A DNA stretch of 64,000 bases from Wolbachia endosymbiont of Tyrophagus putrescentiae (GTDB taxonomy: Bacteria; Pseudomonadota; Alphaproteobacteria; Rickettsiales; Anaplasmataceae), in contig JAUEMM010000006.1 in assembly GCA_030441635.1 (NCBI GenBank), positions 1 to 64,000 of the forward strand, written 5' to 3'. Under the pieces are notes generated by a model that saw only the letters and a program-made list of their open reading frames with translations, did no database searches and was not told the DNA's origin. A program made the translations under genes and the position numbers. Below, in pieces: positions 34,675-45,475 of this stretch. Within the stretch, counting starts at the first letter, position 1. Every line of letters begins with the position of its first letter.

Positions 34675-37230
34675 ATGAATAATTCTTTAGATGCAAGGAC
34701 GGCTCTTACTGCTGGATATAATTATTTCAGTTTAAATGTTGCTGGTAAATTTTTAGGTGTGGATATAGCTAAATTACCGTGCTCACTTAAGATTCTGCTT
34801 GAAAATCTGTTGCGTAACAAAAATGTTAATCTAGATGACATCAAAATACTAGCAAATTGTGTTAATAAACATGTTAAGCATGAAATCAGCTATAAGCCAG
34901 CAAGGGTTTTAATGCAGGACTTTACAGGAGTGCCAGCTATTGTGGATTTGGCGTCAATGCGCAGTTATGTACAAAAGAATGGTGGCAACCCTTGTAAAAT
35001 AAACCCGTCGGTACCTGTTGATCTTGTTATTGACCACTCTGTTCAAGTTGATAGCTATGGAAATAACTATGCATTTAGTCGGAATGTTGAATTAGAAGTA
35101 AAGAGGAATTTAGAAAGATATCGATTTCTAAGGTGGGGAGAGTCATCGTTTACAAACCTACGTGTAGTTCCTCCAGGTACGGGAATTTGTCATCAGGTAA
35201 ACCTTGAATATTTAGCTTGTGTTGTTTGTGCAGACAATGGAGTTGTTTACCCTGATACTGTGGTTGGTACCGATAGTCACACTACAATGATAAATGGGCT
35301 ATCAGTTTTAGGTTGGGGCGTTGGTGGTATAGAGGCAGAATCTGTCATGCTTGGCCAGTCAATTAGTATGGTTATTCCAGAAGTAATAGGGTTTAAGCTT
35401 ACAGGTAAGCTCTCTGAAGGAGTGACTGCTACTGATTTAGTGCTGACAGTTACAAACATATTACGCACAAAAGGGGTAGTAGGTAAATTTGTGGAATTTT
35501 ATGGCAGTGGTTTAAATAACTTATCCATTGCTGACAGAGCAACCATAGCAAACATGGCTCCTGAATATGGGGCAACTTGTGGTTTTTTTCCTATTGATCA
35601 AAAAACTTTGGATTATTTACACTTAACTGGCCGCCCGAAAGAGCTGATAGAATTGGTAGAAGTATATGCAAAAAAACAAGGATTATGGCATACTGGAGAG
35701 GAATTGGCGTTTTTTGATAAGTTAGAACTTGATTTATCTTCTATAGAGCCAGTTATGGCTGGTCCAAAAAGACCACAGGATAAGATTTTTTTATCGCAAG
35801 TAGTGGAGTCGTTTTCTAGGTCGTTTCCTACTGTAGAAGTTAAAAAAAGTGATGTGTTACAGGATGGGAGTGTGGTTATTGCGGCAATCACAAGCTGTAC
35901 TAATACTTCCAATCCAAATGTGATGATAGCTGCGGGTCTTGTTGCACGTAATGCAGCAAAACTTGGATTGAGGTCTAAGCCTTGGGTTAAAACTTCACTT
36001 GCACCTGGATCAAAGGTGGTGACAGAATACCTTGAAAAATCTGGTTTACAAGAAAATCTGGACGCTTTGGGTTTTAACTTAGTTGGATATGGTTGCACTA
36101 CATGCATAGGAAACTCTGGTCCATTAAATCAAGACATAGAAAATGATATAAAAAGCAAAGATTTAACAGTAGCTGCGGTTTTATCAGGTAATCGTAATTT
36201 TGAAGGTAGAGTGCATCCTTTAGTTAAAGCTAACTATTTAGCTTCTCCGCCATTAGTGATTGCATATGCACTTGCAGGTACTGTGAAGATAGACTTAACT
36301 AAAGATCCTATATGCCAAGATGAAAATGGGAATTATGTATATCTAAAAGATATATGGCCAACGAATCGCGAGATTGAGGACTACGTTAATAAAGTTGTGA
36401 CACGTGAAATGTTCATGCAAAAATATAGTGATGTATTCCTTGGTTGGCAAGAAATAGAATGTGAAGAAAGTGAAATTTATAACTGGGATGCCAGCAGCAC
36501 TTATATACAAAACCCACCTTATTTTGATAACTCATCATCTGAAAGTGATATAGAGGATGCGCAAATATTAGCAATTCTTGGTGATAGTGTTACAACTGAC
36601 CATATTTCTCCAGCAGGCGATATAGCTCTCAATAGCCCTGCAGGTATATATTTAAAAGAACTAGGGGTTGAGCCAAAGGACTTTAATTCCTATGGGTCAC
36701 GTCGTGGCAACCACAATGTTATGATGCGTGGAACTTTTGCTAACATAAGAATAAAAAATGAAATGGTTGATATTGAAGGGGGCTATACAAAACATATTCC
36801 TTCAGGAGAAGTCATGCCAATATTTGATGCGGCTATGCGTTACAAGGAAAGTAATGCACCTTTAGTCATTATTGCAGGAAAAGAATATGGCACAGGTTCA
36901 AGTAGAGATTGGGCTGCGAAGGGTACGTTATTGCTTGGAGTAAAAGCTGTTATTGCAGAGAGCTTTGAACGTATACATAGATCGAATTTAGTTGGTATGG
37001 GGGTTCTACCGCTTGTATTTCAAGGTGGGATAAATAGAAAAATGTTCGAAGGTAATGAGACAATCAGTATAACAGGAAAAGTAATGCCGCATGCCAATTT
37101 AGAGTGCCGAGTAAGAAGAAAAGATAATTCTGAACAATTATTTCAACTTAAATGCTGTGTTGAAACACTTATTGAAGTGGAATACCTCAAAAATGGAGGA
37201 GTGTTAAGTTATATACTTTCACTAACTTAA
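34675..37230 (+). CDS. acnA: aconitate hydratase
   Basis: The TCA-cycle enzyme that converts citrate to isocitrate, 851 residues from ATG 34675 (an in-frame TTG lies at 34666). Ligands of the [4Fe-4S] cluster are C408 (SCTNTSNP), C474 and C477 (YGCTTCIGNSGP). Other signatures are GTDSHTTMINGL and GTGSSRDWAAKG near residue 742. The arrangement is the AcnA/IRP type. It follows secB by 36 bases but the two are functionally unrelated. Confidence 0.97.
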   Translation: MNNSLDARTALTAGYNYFSLNVAGKFLGVDIAKLPCSLKILLENLLRNKNVNLDDIKILANCVNKHVKHEISYKPARVLMQDFTGVPAIVDLASMRSYVQKNGGNPCKINPSVPVDLVIDHSVQVDSYGNNYAFSRNVELEVKRNLERYRFLRWGESSFTNLRVVPPGTGICHQVNLEYLACVVCADNGVVYPDTVVGTDSHTTMINGLSVLGWGVGGIEAESVMLGQSISMVIPEVIGFKLTGKLSEGVTATDLVLTVTNILRTKGVVGKFVEFYGSGLNNLSIADRATIANMAPEYGATCGFFPIDQKTLDYLHLTGRPKELIELVEVYAKKQGLWHTGEELAFFDKLELDLSSIEPVMAGPKRPQDKIFLSQVVESFSRSFPTVEVKKSDVLQDGSVVIAAITSCTNTSNPNVMIAAGLVARNAAKLGLRSKPWVKTSLAPGSKVVTEYLEKSGLQENLDALGFNLVGYGCTTCIGNSGPLNQDIENDIKSKDLTVAAVLSGNRNFEGRVHPLVKANYLASPPLVIAYALAGTVKIDLTKDPICQDENGNYVYLKDIWPTNREIEDYVNKVVTREMFMQKYSDVFLGWQEIECEESEIYNWDASSTYIQNPPYFDNSSSESDIEDAQILAILGDSVTTDHISPAGDIALNSPAGIYLKELGVEPKDFNSYGSRRGNHNVMMRGTFANIRIKNEMVDIEGGYTKHIPSGEVMPIFDAAMRYKESNAPLVIIAGKEYGTGSSRDWAAKGTLLLGVKAVIAESFERIHRSNLVGMGVLPLVFQGGINRKMFEGNETISITGKVMPHANLECRVRRKDNSEQLFQLKCCVETLIEVEYLKNGGVLSYILSLT

Positions 37231-37313
37231 TCCGTTTTTATTATTGTTGTGAAAATTTACTTCGGTGGTGTAACAGTGATTTATATACTCTCTTAAAAAT
37301 TAAGGGGGCTATC

Positions 37314-38111
37314 ATGAGTACTGCACTCAAAAGTCATTTAGCAGAAGAAGTGTTAACCATTGCTATGTGCTGGAAGTTAAAGCTTGCCGACGGGAAAATG
37401 ATGGGATTTACTGATTGTGATCAGGATTTAAATATTGATGAGATAATTTATAAATCTTCCAGGGGATTTACTGCTGGCAGCGTTACGCTAAATAGTAGCC
37501 TAAAATCAGATAATCTTGAAATCACTGGAATATTAGACAGTGATGACATAAAAGAAGAGGATGTTCTGGCTGGCAAATATGATTTTGCAGAAGTTGAAAT
37601 ATTTCTTGTAAATTACACGAATTTAAGTCAAGGGACAATGAATTTACACTCCGGTACTTTCGGTAAAGTAATATTAAACAATGGTAGATTTATCGTTGAA
37701 ATTAGAGGAATTTCATCTAAGCTTGAAAGGAGTATAGTGGATTTATATTCACCCACATGCAGGGCACAATTCTGTGATGATAAGTGCAAAATTGATGCTA
37801 AAAAGTTCAGTAAAGTAAGTGTTGTAACCGATGTGGTGGATGACAAAAGGTTTAAAGACACAAATTTAGTTGAGGATGATGAGTATTATAAACACGGGGT
37901 AGTAAAATTTGCAGAATTTGAGGCCATTGTTAAAGATTATAGGAATAAGATGGTTACGTTATTTACTGCTCCTCCATGCAAAATTTCTGTTGGTGATCAG
38001 TATTCAATACTTGCAGGCTGCGATAAGACGTTTTTAATGTGTAAGAATAAATTTAATAATGTTATGAATTTCCGTGGTGAACCATATATATCACCTAAAA
38101 CTTATTCCTGA
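37314..38111 (+). CDS. GTA/phage baseplate hub protein (DUF2163)
   Basis: A 265-residue protein matching the DUF2163/TIGR02218 family, the equivalent of gene 13 of the Rhodobacter gene transfer agent. Visible features are the N-terminal LKLADGKMMGFTDCDQDL, a segment with many Ser/Thr near residue 50, and the Cys-containing SPTCRAQFCDDKC near residue 148, where the family has conserved cysteines. No other tail genes flank it. Together with the prohead protease at 50951 it is best read as a scattered remnant of an ancestral GTA. The frame is intact, so it may still be expressed. Confidence 0.8.
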   Translation: MSTALKSHLAEEVLTIAMCWKLKLADGKMMGFTDCDQDLNIDEIIYKSSRGFTAGSVTLNSSLKSDNLEITGILDSDDIKEEDVLAGKYDFAEVEIFLVNYTNLSQGTMNLHSGTFGKVILNNGRFIVEIRGISSKLERSIVDLYSPTCRAQFCDDKCKIDAKKFSKVSVVTDVVDDKRFKDTNLVEDDEYYKHGVVKFAEFEAIVKDYRNKMVTLFTAPPCKISVGDQYSILAGCDKTFLMCKNKFNNVMNFRGEPYISPKTYS

Positions 38112-38144
38112 AATTTTACTTGTTGCTACCTTAAGAAAGTCCGT

Positions 38145-39311
38145 TTAATTTTCTGATAAGTAATTGTATAAAATCTCAATCCCTTCATCAATCTCGCGTT
38201 CAGTGATAATCAATGGCGGCAAGATTCTTACTACTTGATCTGCTGTAGTACCAATGGTCAGAAGGCCGCGATGACTTAGTTCTTCGGCGAATTTATGATT
38301 ATCAGCTTTAACTTTAATTCCCAACATTAGCCCTTTACCTCTTACTTCTTCTATGATTGAGAATTTTTTTGCCAAGTCATTTAATTTACTCTTTAAATAG
38401 TTCCCTCTGATTGTGACATTTTCTAAAAATCCAGGAGTGAGCAGCTTGTCAAATACAGCACTTCCTATTGATGTTGCTAATGGATTTCCACCAAAGGTAG
38501 AACCGTGCATTCCTACGCCCATATATTGAGCAGCTTTTTCAGTTGCAAGACAAATTCCTAGCGGAAATCCTCCTCCTATTCCCTTTGCGAGGGTACATAT
38601 ATCTGGTTCTATTCCTATATGTTCGTATGCAAATAATTTTCCTGTTCTGCCAGCACCGCATTGCACGCAGTCAAATAGCAACAGTATATCGTGTTCATTA
38701 CATAAGTTCCTTAGTTCTCGCAAAAAGCTTGATTCCATAACATTCACACCACCTTGTCCTTGTATTGGCTCTATTAATATAGCTCCAATATTGTCTGAAA
38801 TTGCTTTTTTTATGCTTTCAATATCAGGTGATGTGCTATCACACCAGTCGATATATGGATTAAGTAGTGCTGAAGATTTTCTTTTATCACTTGCAGCGCA
38901 GGTAAGAAAAGTTCTTCCGTGAAATGCACCGTGAAATGTTAAGATCTTGTAGCGATCTTTATAACCTTTTCCATTTTGATATGATCTTGCAATCTTTAAA
39001 GCACATTCGACTGCTTCTGCTCCAGAGTTTGCAAAGAAAACGGTGTCAGCAAAGCTATTCTTGACTAACTTACCTGCAAATTCATCAGAGATTGGTATGT
39101 TAAACGCATTTGAAAGGTGCCAAAGTTTCTCTCCCTGAGTTTTTAACACGTCCACCAACTGTGGATTGGCGTGACCTAAGCTATTAACTCCTACTCCAGC
39201 GTGAAAGTCTACATAGCGATTGTTGTCAGCATCATATAGGTAAACACCTCTTCCATGCGAGAAGTTTATTTTAGTTAGAAAATAAACTGGTAAGGTAAGA
39301 GAAATAGTCAT
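38145..39311 (-). CDS. argD: acetylornithine/succinyldiaminopimelate aminotransferase
   Basis: A class III PLP aminotransferase of 388 residues. It has the FANSGAEAVECALK loop, the LLLFDCVQCGAGRTG segment and the PLP lysine in LAKGIGGGFPLG. Wolbachia generally lacks arginine synthesis but keeps the diaminopimelate pathway, so it most likely acts as DapC, supplying DAP for lipid II. That is an inference from pathway context. It stands alone, convergent with the GTA gene and divergent from the histidine kinase at 39373. Confidence 0.9.
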   Translation of the reverse strand: MTISLTLPVYFLTKINFSHGRGVYLYDADNNRYVDFHAGVGVNSLGHANPQLVDVLKTQGEKLWHLSNAFNIPISDEFAGKLVKNSFADTVFFANSGAEAVECALKIARSYQNGKGYKDRYKILTFHGAFHGRTFLTCAASDKRKSSALLNPYIDWCDSTSPDIESIKKAISDNIGAILIEPIQGQGGVNVMESSFLRELRNLCNEHDILLLFDCVQCGAGRTGKLFAYEHIGIEPDICTLAKGIGGGFPLGICLATEKAAQYMGVGMHGSTFGGNPLATSIGSAVFDKLLTPGFLENVTIRGNYLKSKLNDLAKKFSIIEEVRGKGLMLGIKVKADNHKFAEELSHRGLLTIGTTADQVVRILPPLIITEREIDEGIEILYNYLSEN

Positions 39312-39372
39312 AAAAATATGATATATTTTGTGATTAATAGCACAAAAATAATTTTTTTACAATGGGAGATAT

Positions 39373-40818
39373 ATGTATAAACGAGGCAAATTAGTATTCT
39401 CCGTATTAAGGAAGGGTAAGTATGTCAGAGTTATTATATTACTTTTTTTGATTCTAGCACTTTTTTCTAGTGTGATGTACTACAGCTATTTACTGAAAAA
39501 TGATTTTTTTTCTTCATATCGTAATTCACACTCGAATCTGAAAGTTATTCTTCAAAACAGCGTAATTAAGAAATACCAGCATTTACTAGCAGAGAAGCAC
39601 AATGATCAGTTACTTGGGAAGCACCATATTAAGAATAAAAACTTTGATTATATAAATCAGCTAGTAAAATTACGTGCCGAGTTGTTGCAGTTAGTTGGAG
39701 AAGTGGATGACATGAGTTTGGTTTTATATGATCAAAATAGTCGAATCATATTCAGCAATGTAAACACATACGATCACAATTATGAGCAATTACTAACTAA
39801 TGATGAGATTGATCATTTAATGAATAATGAGGAAATATTCTACACTGTAAGAAATACGCTAATTTCCATTTTTCCTGTTTTTTATGAAAATAGCATTAAG
39901 CCATCATTTTTTCTAAAGATCCTTAAAAAGTATGATAACTCCTGTATCTTAGCATATAATCTGCTTTTAATCTTCCTGAGTTTACTGCTGATAATACTAG
40001 CGTTAGTGATGTATTTTTTAAATGCTTCCAACAGTAAAGTATTAGCCGAGCAGCACAAGACTAATAGCGAGCTGCAGCAAGTAAAAGATGCACTAGAACA
40101 AGAGAATGCTAATAAGCTAAAGTTTTTTGCGAGCGTCACGCATGAGTTGCGTACGCCTCTTAATGCTATTATTGGATTTGCAGAGCTGATCAAAAACAAA
40201 GATTTAACAGATAGTGCTCAATATAAAGAATATGCGGATGATATCTATAATGCGGGGATACATTTGCTGAGTCTAATTAATGATGTACTCGATTTTTCGA
40301 AAGCAGAAGCAAGTAGTTTAAAAGTAGAAAAAGCAAAATTTAATCTGAATAGGATAATAGACTCGTGTGTTGATATGTTATCACCTAAGTTACGCGAGGC
40401 AAAGATCAATTTTAAAAAAGAAATACCCAGCAAACAGCTTTTAATTACTGCAGACCCTAAAAGAATGAAACAGGTAATAATAAATTTATTGTCAAACGCA
40501 ATTAAGTTTACTCCAAATAGTGGTTTAATAAGAATGGTGATTAAGGAGAGTATAGAGAAAAATTTGTTAACTATAGAAATCCATGATAATGGAATAGGAA
40601 TAATGCAGCAGGATATATATAAAGTTATGTCTGTTTTTGGTCAAGCGGAGTCTGGATATAGAAACGAAGGAACAGGGATTGGACTGCCGCTTAGTAAAAA
40701 ATTAGTAGAGCTAATGGGCGGAACTTTTGAGATAAAAAGTGAAGCGCAACAAGGCACTACTATTACTTTGAAATTTTTTTATGAGGAACAAACAGGTGAG
40801 GATTCACTTGATTTTTAA
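39373..40818 (+). CDS. sensor histidine kinase, PleC-like
   Basis: A 481-residue inner-membrane kinase. Two membrane helices (about 18-38 and 195-216) flank a periplasmic region. The dimerisation/phosphoacceptor domain has H257 in SVTHELRTPLNAIIGF. The ATPase domain has N box NLLSNAIKFTPN, G1 DNGIGI, and G2 GTGIGLPLSKKLVELMGG. There is no receiver domain, unlike CckA. In related bacteria the two-membrane-helix kinase of this form is PleC, which acts on PleD/DivK; NtrY is the main alternative, but NtrY has HAMP and PAS domains not seen here. Confidence 0.85.
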   Translation: MYKRGKLVFSVLRKGKYVRVIILLFLILALFSSVMYYSYLLKNDFFSSYRNSHSNLKVILQNSVIKKYQHLLAEKHNDQLLGKHHIKNKNFDYINQLVKLRAELLQLVGEVDDMSLVLYDQNSRIIFSNVNTYDHNYEQLLTNDEIDHLMNNEEIFYTVRNTLISIFPVFYENSIKPSFFLKILKKYDNSCILAYNLLLIFLSLLLIILALVMYFLNASNSKVLAEQHKTNSELQQVKDALEQENANKLKFFASVTHELRTPLNAIIGFAELIKNKDLTDSAQYKEYADDIYNAGIHLLSLINDVLDFSKAEASSLKVEKAKFNLNRIIDSCVDMLSPKLREAKINFKKEIPSKQLLITADPKRMKQVIINLLSNAIKFTPNSGLIRMVIKESIEKNLLTIEIHDNGIGIMQQDIYKVMSVFGQAESGYRNEGTGIGLPLSKKLVELMGGTFEIKSEAQQGTTITLKFFYEEQTGEDSLDF

Positions 40819-40913
40819 ATCTATTTTAAGATTGCCATCAAAAGTTAGTTTCCTTTATAACAGGTACTTCTATAATATATAGTGAGTTCTGTTATTAAAA
40901 ATGGGGTGTCATT

Positions 40914-41825
40914 TTGAGTTTACTTAATAATCTTTATAAAGGTTTGTTGAAAACTTCTTCTCGTTTTAGCAAGGAAATAAGGGGGATTTTTTCTACTAAA
41001 AAAAAAATAGACCAATTACTTCTAGATGAAGTTGAAGAGCTGCTGATCAGTATGGATATTGGTTGTAAAACTTCTAATATGATTATTGATAAATTAACGG
41101 GTATTAAATTTGAAAGTGACTGCAGTTATGAAGTAGTTAAACAATACTTGATAAATGAAATAACAGCTATATTGGATCCAGTTGCACAACCGCTAATACT
41201 CGATAAAAAGCCGCATGTGATAATGATGTGTGGAGTGAATGGTAATGGTAAGACTACAACTGCTGGTAAACTTGCATATCAATATAAAAAAATGGGAAAA
41301 TCGGTAATGCTTGTTGCATGTGACACATTTAGAGCTGCAGCAACTGAGCAGCTGAGTGTGTGGGCTGAACGTTCTGGTTGCACAATTATAACGGGAGATT
41401 ATGGTGCTGATTCTGCAAGTGTGGCATATAAAGCCGTTAAACAGGCTATAGAAGATAATATTGATGTAGTGTTGATTGATACAGCGGGTAGGTTGCAAAA
41501 CAATGTTAATCTTATGGAAGAGCTGTCGAAAATATCCAGAGTGATAAAGAAGTTAGATGATTCTGCTCCACATGATACCATTTTAGTTCTTGATGCAACG
41601 ACTGGCCAAAATGCATATAGCCAATTAGAAGCATTCAGTAAAAAGATTGATGTGACCGGATTAATTATTACTAAGCTGGATGGTACTGCTAAAGGTGGAG
41701 TAGTGGTTGGATTAGCGCAAGAATATAAGATAAAATTATACGCTATAGGCGTTGGAGAAAGCATAGAGGATTTAAGAGAATTCACGAGTAAAGAGTTTGC
41801 AGAAGCGCTATTTCATTGTGACTAA
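40914..41825 (+). CDS. ftsY: signal recognition particle receptor FtsY
   Basis: The SRP receptor GTPase, 303 residues. The start is TTG at 40914 with GGGGTG upstream; there is no in-frame ATG until residue 45, which lies inside the N domain, so TTG is the real start. The NG domains are complete: G1 GVNGNGKTTT near residue 108, DTFRAAA, G3 DTAGR near residue 187, and TKLDGTAKGG. The acidic A domain of E. coli is missing, as in many alphaproteobacteria, and membrane binding would rest on the N-terminal helix. Confidence 0.95.
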   Translation: MSLLNNLYKGLLKTSSRFSKEIRGIFSTKKKIDQLLLDEVEELLISMDIGCKTSNMIIDKLTGIKFESDCSYEVVKQYLINEITAILDPVAQPLILDKKPHVIMMCGVNGNGKTTTAGKLAYQYKKMGKSVMLVACDTFRAAATEQLSVWAERSGCTIITGDYGADSASVAYKAVKQAIEDNIDVVLIDTAGRLQNNVNLMEELSKISRVIKKLDDSAPHDTILVLDATTGQNAYSQLEAFSKKIDVTGLIITKLDGTAKGGVVVGLAQEYKIKLYAIGVGESIEDLREFTSKEFAEALFHCD

Positions 41826-41880
41826 CTGTGAAGGGACAGGCTATTTAGAATATTATAGCATCAGTGAATTGCAATAAATG

Positions 41881-43704
41881 TCATCTTCTTTCAAACCACT
41901 TCTCAATATCACTCAGTTTCATTTCTACATAAGTAGGCCTTCCATGGTTGCATTGCCCAGAATATGGTGTCTCTTCCATTTGTCTTAATAATTCATTCAT
42001 TTCCTCCAATTTCATTCTTCTCCCTGCTCTTATCGACCCATAACAGGCTATAGTGGCTAATATTTTGTTTATCTTATCTTCTATTGGTAAAGTATCTTCC
42101 ATCTCTATTAATCTTTCTGCCACATCAATTATTATCTCTTTTATATTTGCATTCTCTAGTATTGCGGGGACTTCTTTTATTGTTACCGTAGATTCTGAAG
42201 TTATTTCAATATCAAAGCCCATCTCTGACAGCTTGTCCTTATAATTCTCTATCATTTCTATTCCTGCCTGATTTTTAATTTCTATTACTTCAGGAATCAA
42301 CAATTTCTGCTTTTTGATTTCAGATTTATGCTTCAAATACTCATACACCAGTCTCTCATGTGCTGCATGCTGGTCAACTATCACTAGCTTATCTTTATTT
42401 TCTGCAATGATATAGGTATTGTATACTTGGCACCTTGCAAACCCTAGTGGATGATCTTGTACTAATTCTATCTGTGATAGTGGTTTTGCTTGTTCTTTCT
42501 TCTCTATAGTGAAGTTATTATGTAAGTTTTTTGTTTCTAAATTTGGAGAGTTAAATTTTCTCATCAACTCATTTTCAAATGCACTTGGCTTTTTTTCATA
42601 AAACTTCTGGTTTCTATTGCTTTCCTTTAACTCCTCATTTTTTCTTGTGCTAGAGCCAAATAAATCTCGATCCTCCTCTTTAGCCTCAATTCGCTGCAAC
42701 TTATCTTCTTCCTGTTTTTCTATCCTCCTTGAAAGTGCCTTTATTAATCCTCTTGTCACTATCTCATATATGCACCTTTTATCTTGAAACCTTACCTCTG
42801 ACTTATTTGGATGTACATTTACATCTACTTGGTCATAAGGTATTTCTAAACTCAGCACTGCAAAAGGGTATCTATCACTTGGTATCAAGTCATGGTATGC
42901 GTATCTAATTGCACCTACCAGCAGGTTATCCTTTATTGGTCTCTTATTTACAAAAGTATAGATCATACTAGATTTACCACGATTGACTGTCGGTTTGCAG
43001 ATATATCCTGTAAGTTTTATCCCATCTTCTTCTTCATATACCTCTAAAGAATTATTCTGAAACTCTTTCTCTACTTCACATAGTCTACCAAACAACGAAG
43101 ATTGTGCTTTATAATCCAAAATTTTTTTATTGCCTGAAGCGAGAGTGAAGCTTATGCCATAATTAATCATTGCTAAGTTATTTATAATGTCAACTATGTG
43201 CTGCGTTTCTGCCCTTTCCGTCTTTAAGAACTTTAGCCTATTTGGTGTAGCAAAAAACAGATCACGTACTTCAATTTGAGTACCGTATGCCAGAGGATAA
43301 GGAGTAAGTGCTTCTATTTTCTCGCCACCTGCATAATTTACTGACCATGCTTCAGTTGCTTCTTTTACCTTGGATGATAGTTTAATTCTACTTACTGCTG
43401 CAATTGACGGCAAAGCTTCCCCTCTAAAGCCAAGGTGTTTTATTTCTATCAAATCACTATCGCTTAATTTTGACGTAGCGTGGCGCATAAATGCCAATTC
43501 GATATCATCTTTTTCTATTCCACCACCATCATCTATTACGCTAATGAGATTACGCCCTCCGCTTTCTATCTTGATCTCTATTGCCATACTTTTGGCATCA
43601 ATGGCATTTTCCACTAACTCTTTTACCACACTTGCCGGCCTTTCTATTACCTCGCCCGCTGCTATTCGATTAATTGTTTTGGCATCTAAAAGAATTATTG
43701 ACAT
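41881..43704 (-). CDS. mutL: DNA mismatch repair protein MutL
   Basis: A 607-residue GHKL ATPase linking MutS to repair. ATG 43704 gives the standard N-terminus ([19 protein letters not shown]), so the 18 further residues available upstream are not used. Motif I is ELVENAIDA, motif II DDGGGI and [10 protein letters not shown], motif III YGTQI. The C-terminal domain includes DQHAAHERL and the final [11 protein letters not shown] to CNHGRPT. The typical endonuclease motif DQHA(X)2E(X)4E is represented by [12 protein letters not shown], so nicking activity is plausible. Confidence 0.95.
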   Translation of the reverse strand: MSIILLDAKTINRIAAGEVIERPASVVKELVENAIDAKSMAIEIKIESGGRNLISVIDDGGGIEKDDIELAFMRHATSKLSDSDLIEIKHLGFRGEALPSIAAVSRIKLSSKVKEATEAWSVNYAGGEKIEALTPYPLAYGTQIEVRDLFFATPNRLKFLKTERAETQHIVDIINNLAMINYGISFTLASGNKKILDYKAQSSLFGRLCEVEKEFQNNSLEVYEEEDGIKLTGYICKPTVNRGKSSMIYTFVNKRPIKDNLLVGAIRYAYHDLIPSDRYPFAVLSLEIPYDQVDVNVHPNKSEVRFQDKRCIYEIVTRGLIKALSRRIEKQEEDKLQRIEAKEEDRDLFGSSTRKNEELKESNRNQKFYEKKPSAFENELMRKFNSPNLETKNLHNNFTIEKKEQAKPLSQIELVQDHPLGFARCQVYNTYIIAENKDKLVIVDQHAAHERLVYEYLKHKSEIKKQKLLIPEVIEIKNQAGIEMIENYKDKLSEMGFDIEITSESTVTIKEVPAILENANIKEIIIDVAERLIEMEDTLPIEDKINKILATIACYGSIRAGRRMKLEEMNELLRQMEETPYSGQCNHGRPTYVEMKLSDIEKWFERR

Positions 43705-43832
43705 AAAATACTTTAATGAAGAAAAAACAGTTAGATGTTCTTTATCAAGAATATACAATTATTAGTACTCTTCAAGTATTTTGGCTCTATCTTGTTGATA
43801 AATAGTACAATTTCTAATACTATAGGTAACAT

Positions 43833-43919
43833 GGAAAAGTGGCTGAGTGGTCTAAAGCACACGCTTGGAAGGCGTGCACATATGAAAATATGTCGAGGGT
43901 TCAAATCCCTCCTTTTCCG
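43833..43919 (+). tRNA. tRNA-Ser (GGA)
   Basis: An 87-base class II tRNA: acceptor GGAAAAG/CTTTTCC, discriminator G at 43919, anticodon arm CACGC-TTGGAAG-GCGTG (anticodon GGA) and a long variable arm ACATATGAAAATATGT. The T loop is TTCAAAT. CCA is not encoded. Confidence 0.95.
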
Positions 43920-44019
43920 TTTTCACTATATTCGAACTTATCTCAATATTAAGTAGCCTAATATCAGTCAACTTTTTCCTATTTTAGATACATGCAACAT
44001 GAAATTTTTTTTACAGGAC

Positions 44020-45474
44020 CTAAAAATTAAATTTTTTTTTAGCGATATAATCGAATATCTTATAAGCTATAAGAAAATCCTGACGTGGAATTTTACCGTG
44101 TTCTATAAACACAGATACTGCATGGTGCGAGGAGCTGAAGGCAATAAATGCTTTGTGACTTTTGCCGCGAGAATTTATTTCTGGAGTTCCAGTTTTGCCT
44201 GAAATGTGTATACCCTTAGGTAAGTTAGTAGTATATGCAGTACCAATTCTAGAATTAACTGTGTTAAACATAGCATTTTGAACGGCAGAGAGATGTTTAT
44301 GATCTATATCAATATCAGAAAAGGTTTGTGCTGCTTCTTGTATATCGATATAAGGCATAACCTTCTTTCCTGTGGCTAATCTTGCTGCAAGGACTGCGAG
44401 TTGTAAAGGTGTTGCCAGTATGTATCCTTGACCGATGGTTAAGTTAATAGTGTCGCCCAATTGCCACTCTGAATATAGATTTTGTTCACGCCAGTCTCTG
44501 TCAGGTAACAGTCCTGGTGCTTCTTCTTTAAATTTTTTTATTAAGGCTCCGCTTCCGATGCCGAACTCACTAGCCATTTTTACTAATGAATCAACACTGA
44601 TTTGCTTTCCTATATTATAAAAGTAAGTATTGCATGAGGCAGCTATTGCTTCATTTAAAGAAAGGTATCCATGTCCATCACTTTTTCTACAGCGGAATTT
44701 TCTATTGCCTATTGTCATATGTCCTTTACATAGAAACCTATCCTGTGGTGTGATAATTCCATCCTTTAGAGCTGCAAGTGCAACAACTGTTTTAAAAACT
44801 GAACCGAGCGGAATTTGATAAGATAATGCACGATTAACCAGCGGTAATGAAGGAGAGTTCAAATCACTCCAGACATCATTAGAGAGTGTACCAGTAAAAA
44901 CATTATTATCATAAGCAGGTGAGTTATATAGCGCTAAGATTTCCCCATTTCTTGTATCAATAACAACTACTGAACCTTGATATTTTTGAAATATTTCTGC
45001 AACTTTTTGCTGCAAGTTGATATCTATTGTTAGCTGTATATCATCACCATTTTGCGGTGGTGTGCTTGACAATTCTCTTATAACTTTTTTTCTAGAATTA
45101 ACTTCCTGCTCAACTTTTCCAGGTGTACCCTTTAATTCCCTATCATATATGTATTCAGCTCCACTTACACCTATTTGTTTCCTGTTTGTATAACCTAATA
45201 CATGTGAACATATCGAACCAAATGGATAATGACGTCTGTAAAATGCTGAAGAAACTTCAGTTACTGCAAGCTCAACGCTATTTCTATCTAAAATTCTTCC
45301 TCTGTATGGCAGGATATTTGCAATCCTTATTCTGTTGTTATTGGATAATACTTCGTATTTTTCTCTATCTCTAATTTGCAGAGTATATAGTCTGTAACTG
45401 AATATAGCTGAAATAACTAGCTGAATGCCACCAAGTATAAATGCTCTACGAGTAAAGGTCTTATTTTTTTTCAC
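44020..45474 (-). CDS. mrdA: penicillin-binding protein 2, compact form
   Basis: A transpeptidase of 484 residues, while typical PBP2 has about 600. A membrane anchor lies near residues 9-27. The dimerisation region keeps PYRGRILDRN and then jumps to YRRHYPFGS..HVLGY, lacking about 90-100 residues of the head subdomain. The catalytic domain is complete: S225 in SVFK, SCN near residue 282, and SGKTGTPE near residue 430. Wolbachia lacks a full sacculus but makes lipid II, and PBP2 probably works with MreB/RodA in division. It forms an operon with the deacetylase gene one base away. Confidence 0.92.
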   Translation of the reverse strand: MKKNKTFTRRAFILGGIQLVISAIFSYRLYTLQIRDREKYEVLSNNNRIRIANILPYRGRILDRNSVELAVTEVSSAFYRRHYPFGSICSHVLGYTNRKQIGVSGAEYIYDRELKGTPGKVEQEVNSRKKVIRELSSTPPQNGDDIQLTIDINLQQKVAEIFQKYQGSVVVIDTRNGEILALYNSPAYDNNVFTGTLSNDVWSDLNSPSLPLVNRALSYQIPLGSVFKTVVALAALKDGIITPQDRFLCKGHMTIGNRKFRCRKSDGHGYLSLNEAIAASCNTYFYNIGKQISVDSLVKMASEFGIGSGALIKKFKEEAPGLLPDRDWREQNLYSEWQLGDTINLTIGQGYILATPLQLAVLAARLATGKKVMPYIDIQEAAQTFSDIDIDHKHLSAVQNAMFNTVNSRIGTAYTTNLPKGIHISGKTGTPEINSRGKSHKAFIAFSSSHHAVSVFIEHGKIPRQDFLIAYKIFDYIAKKKFNF

Positions 45475-45475
45475 T

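Noticed and set aside
43705..43758. Longer N-terminus for MutL
   Set aside because: The MutL family begins at [19 protein letters not shown]; the extra 18 residues have no homology or ribosome binding site.
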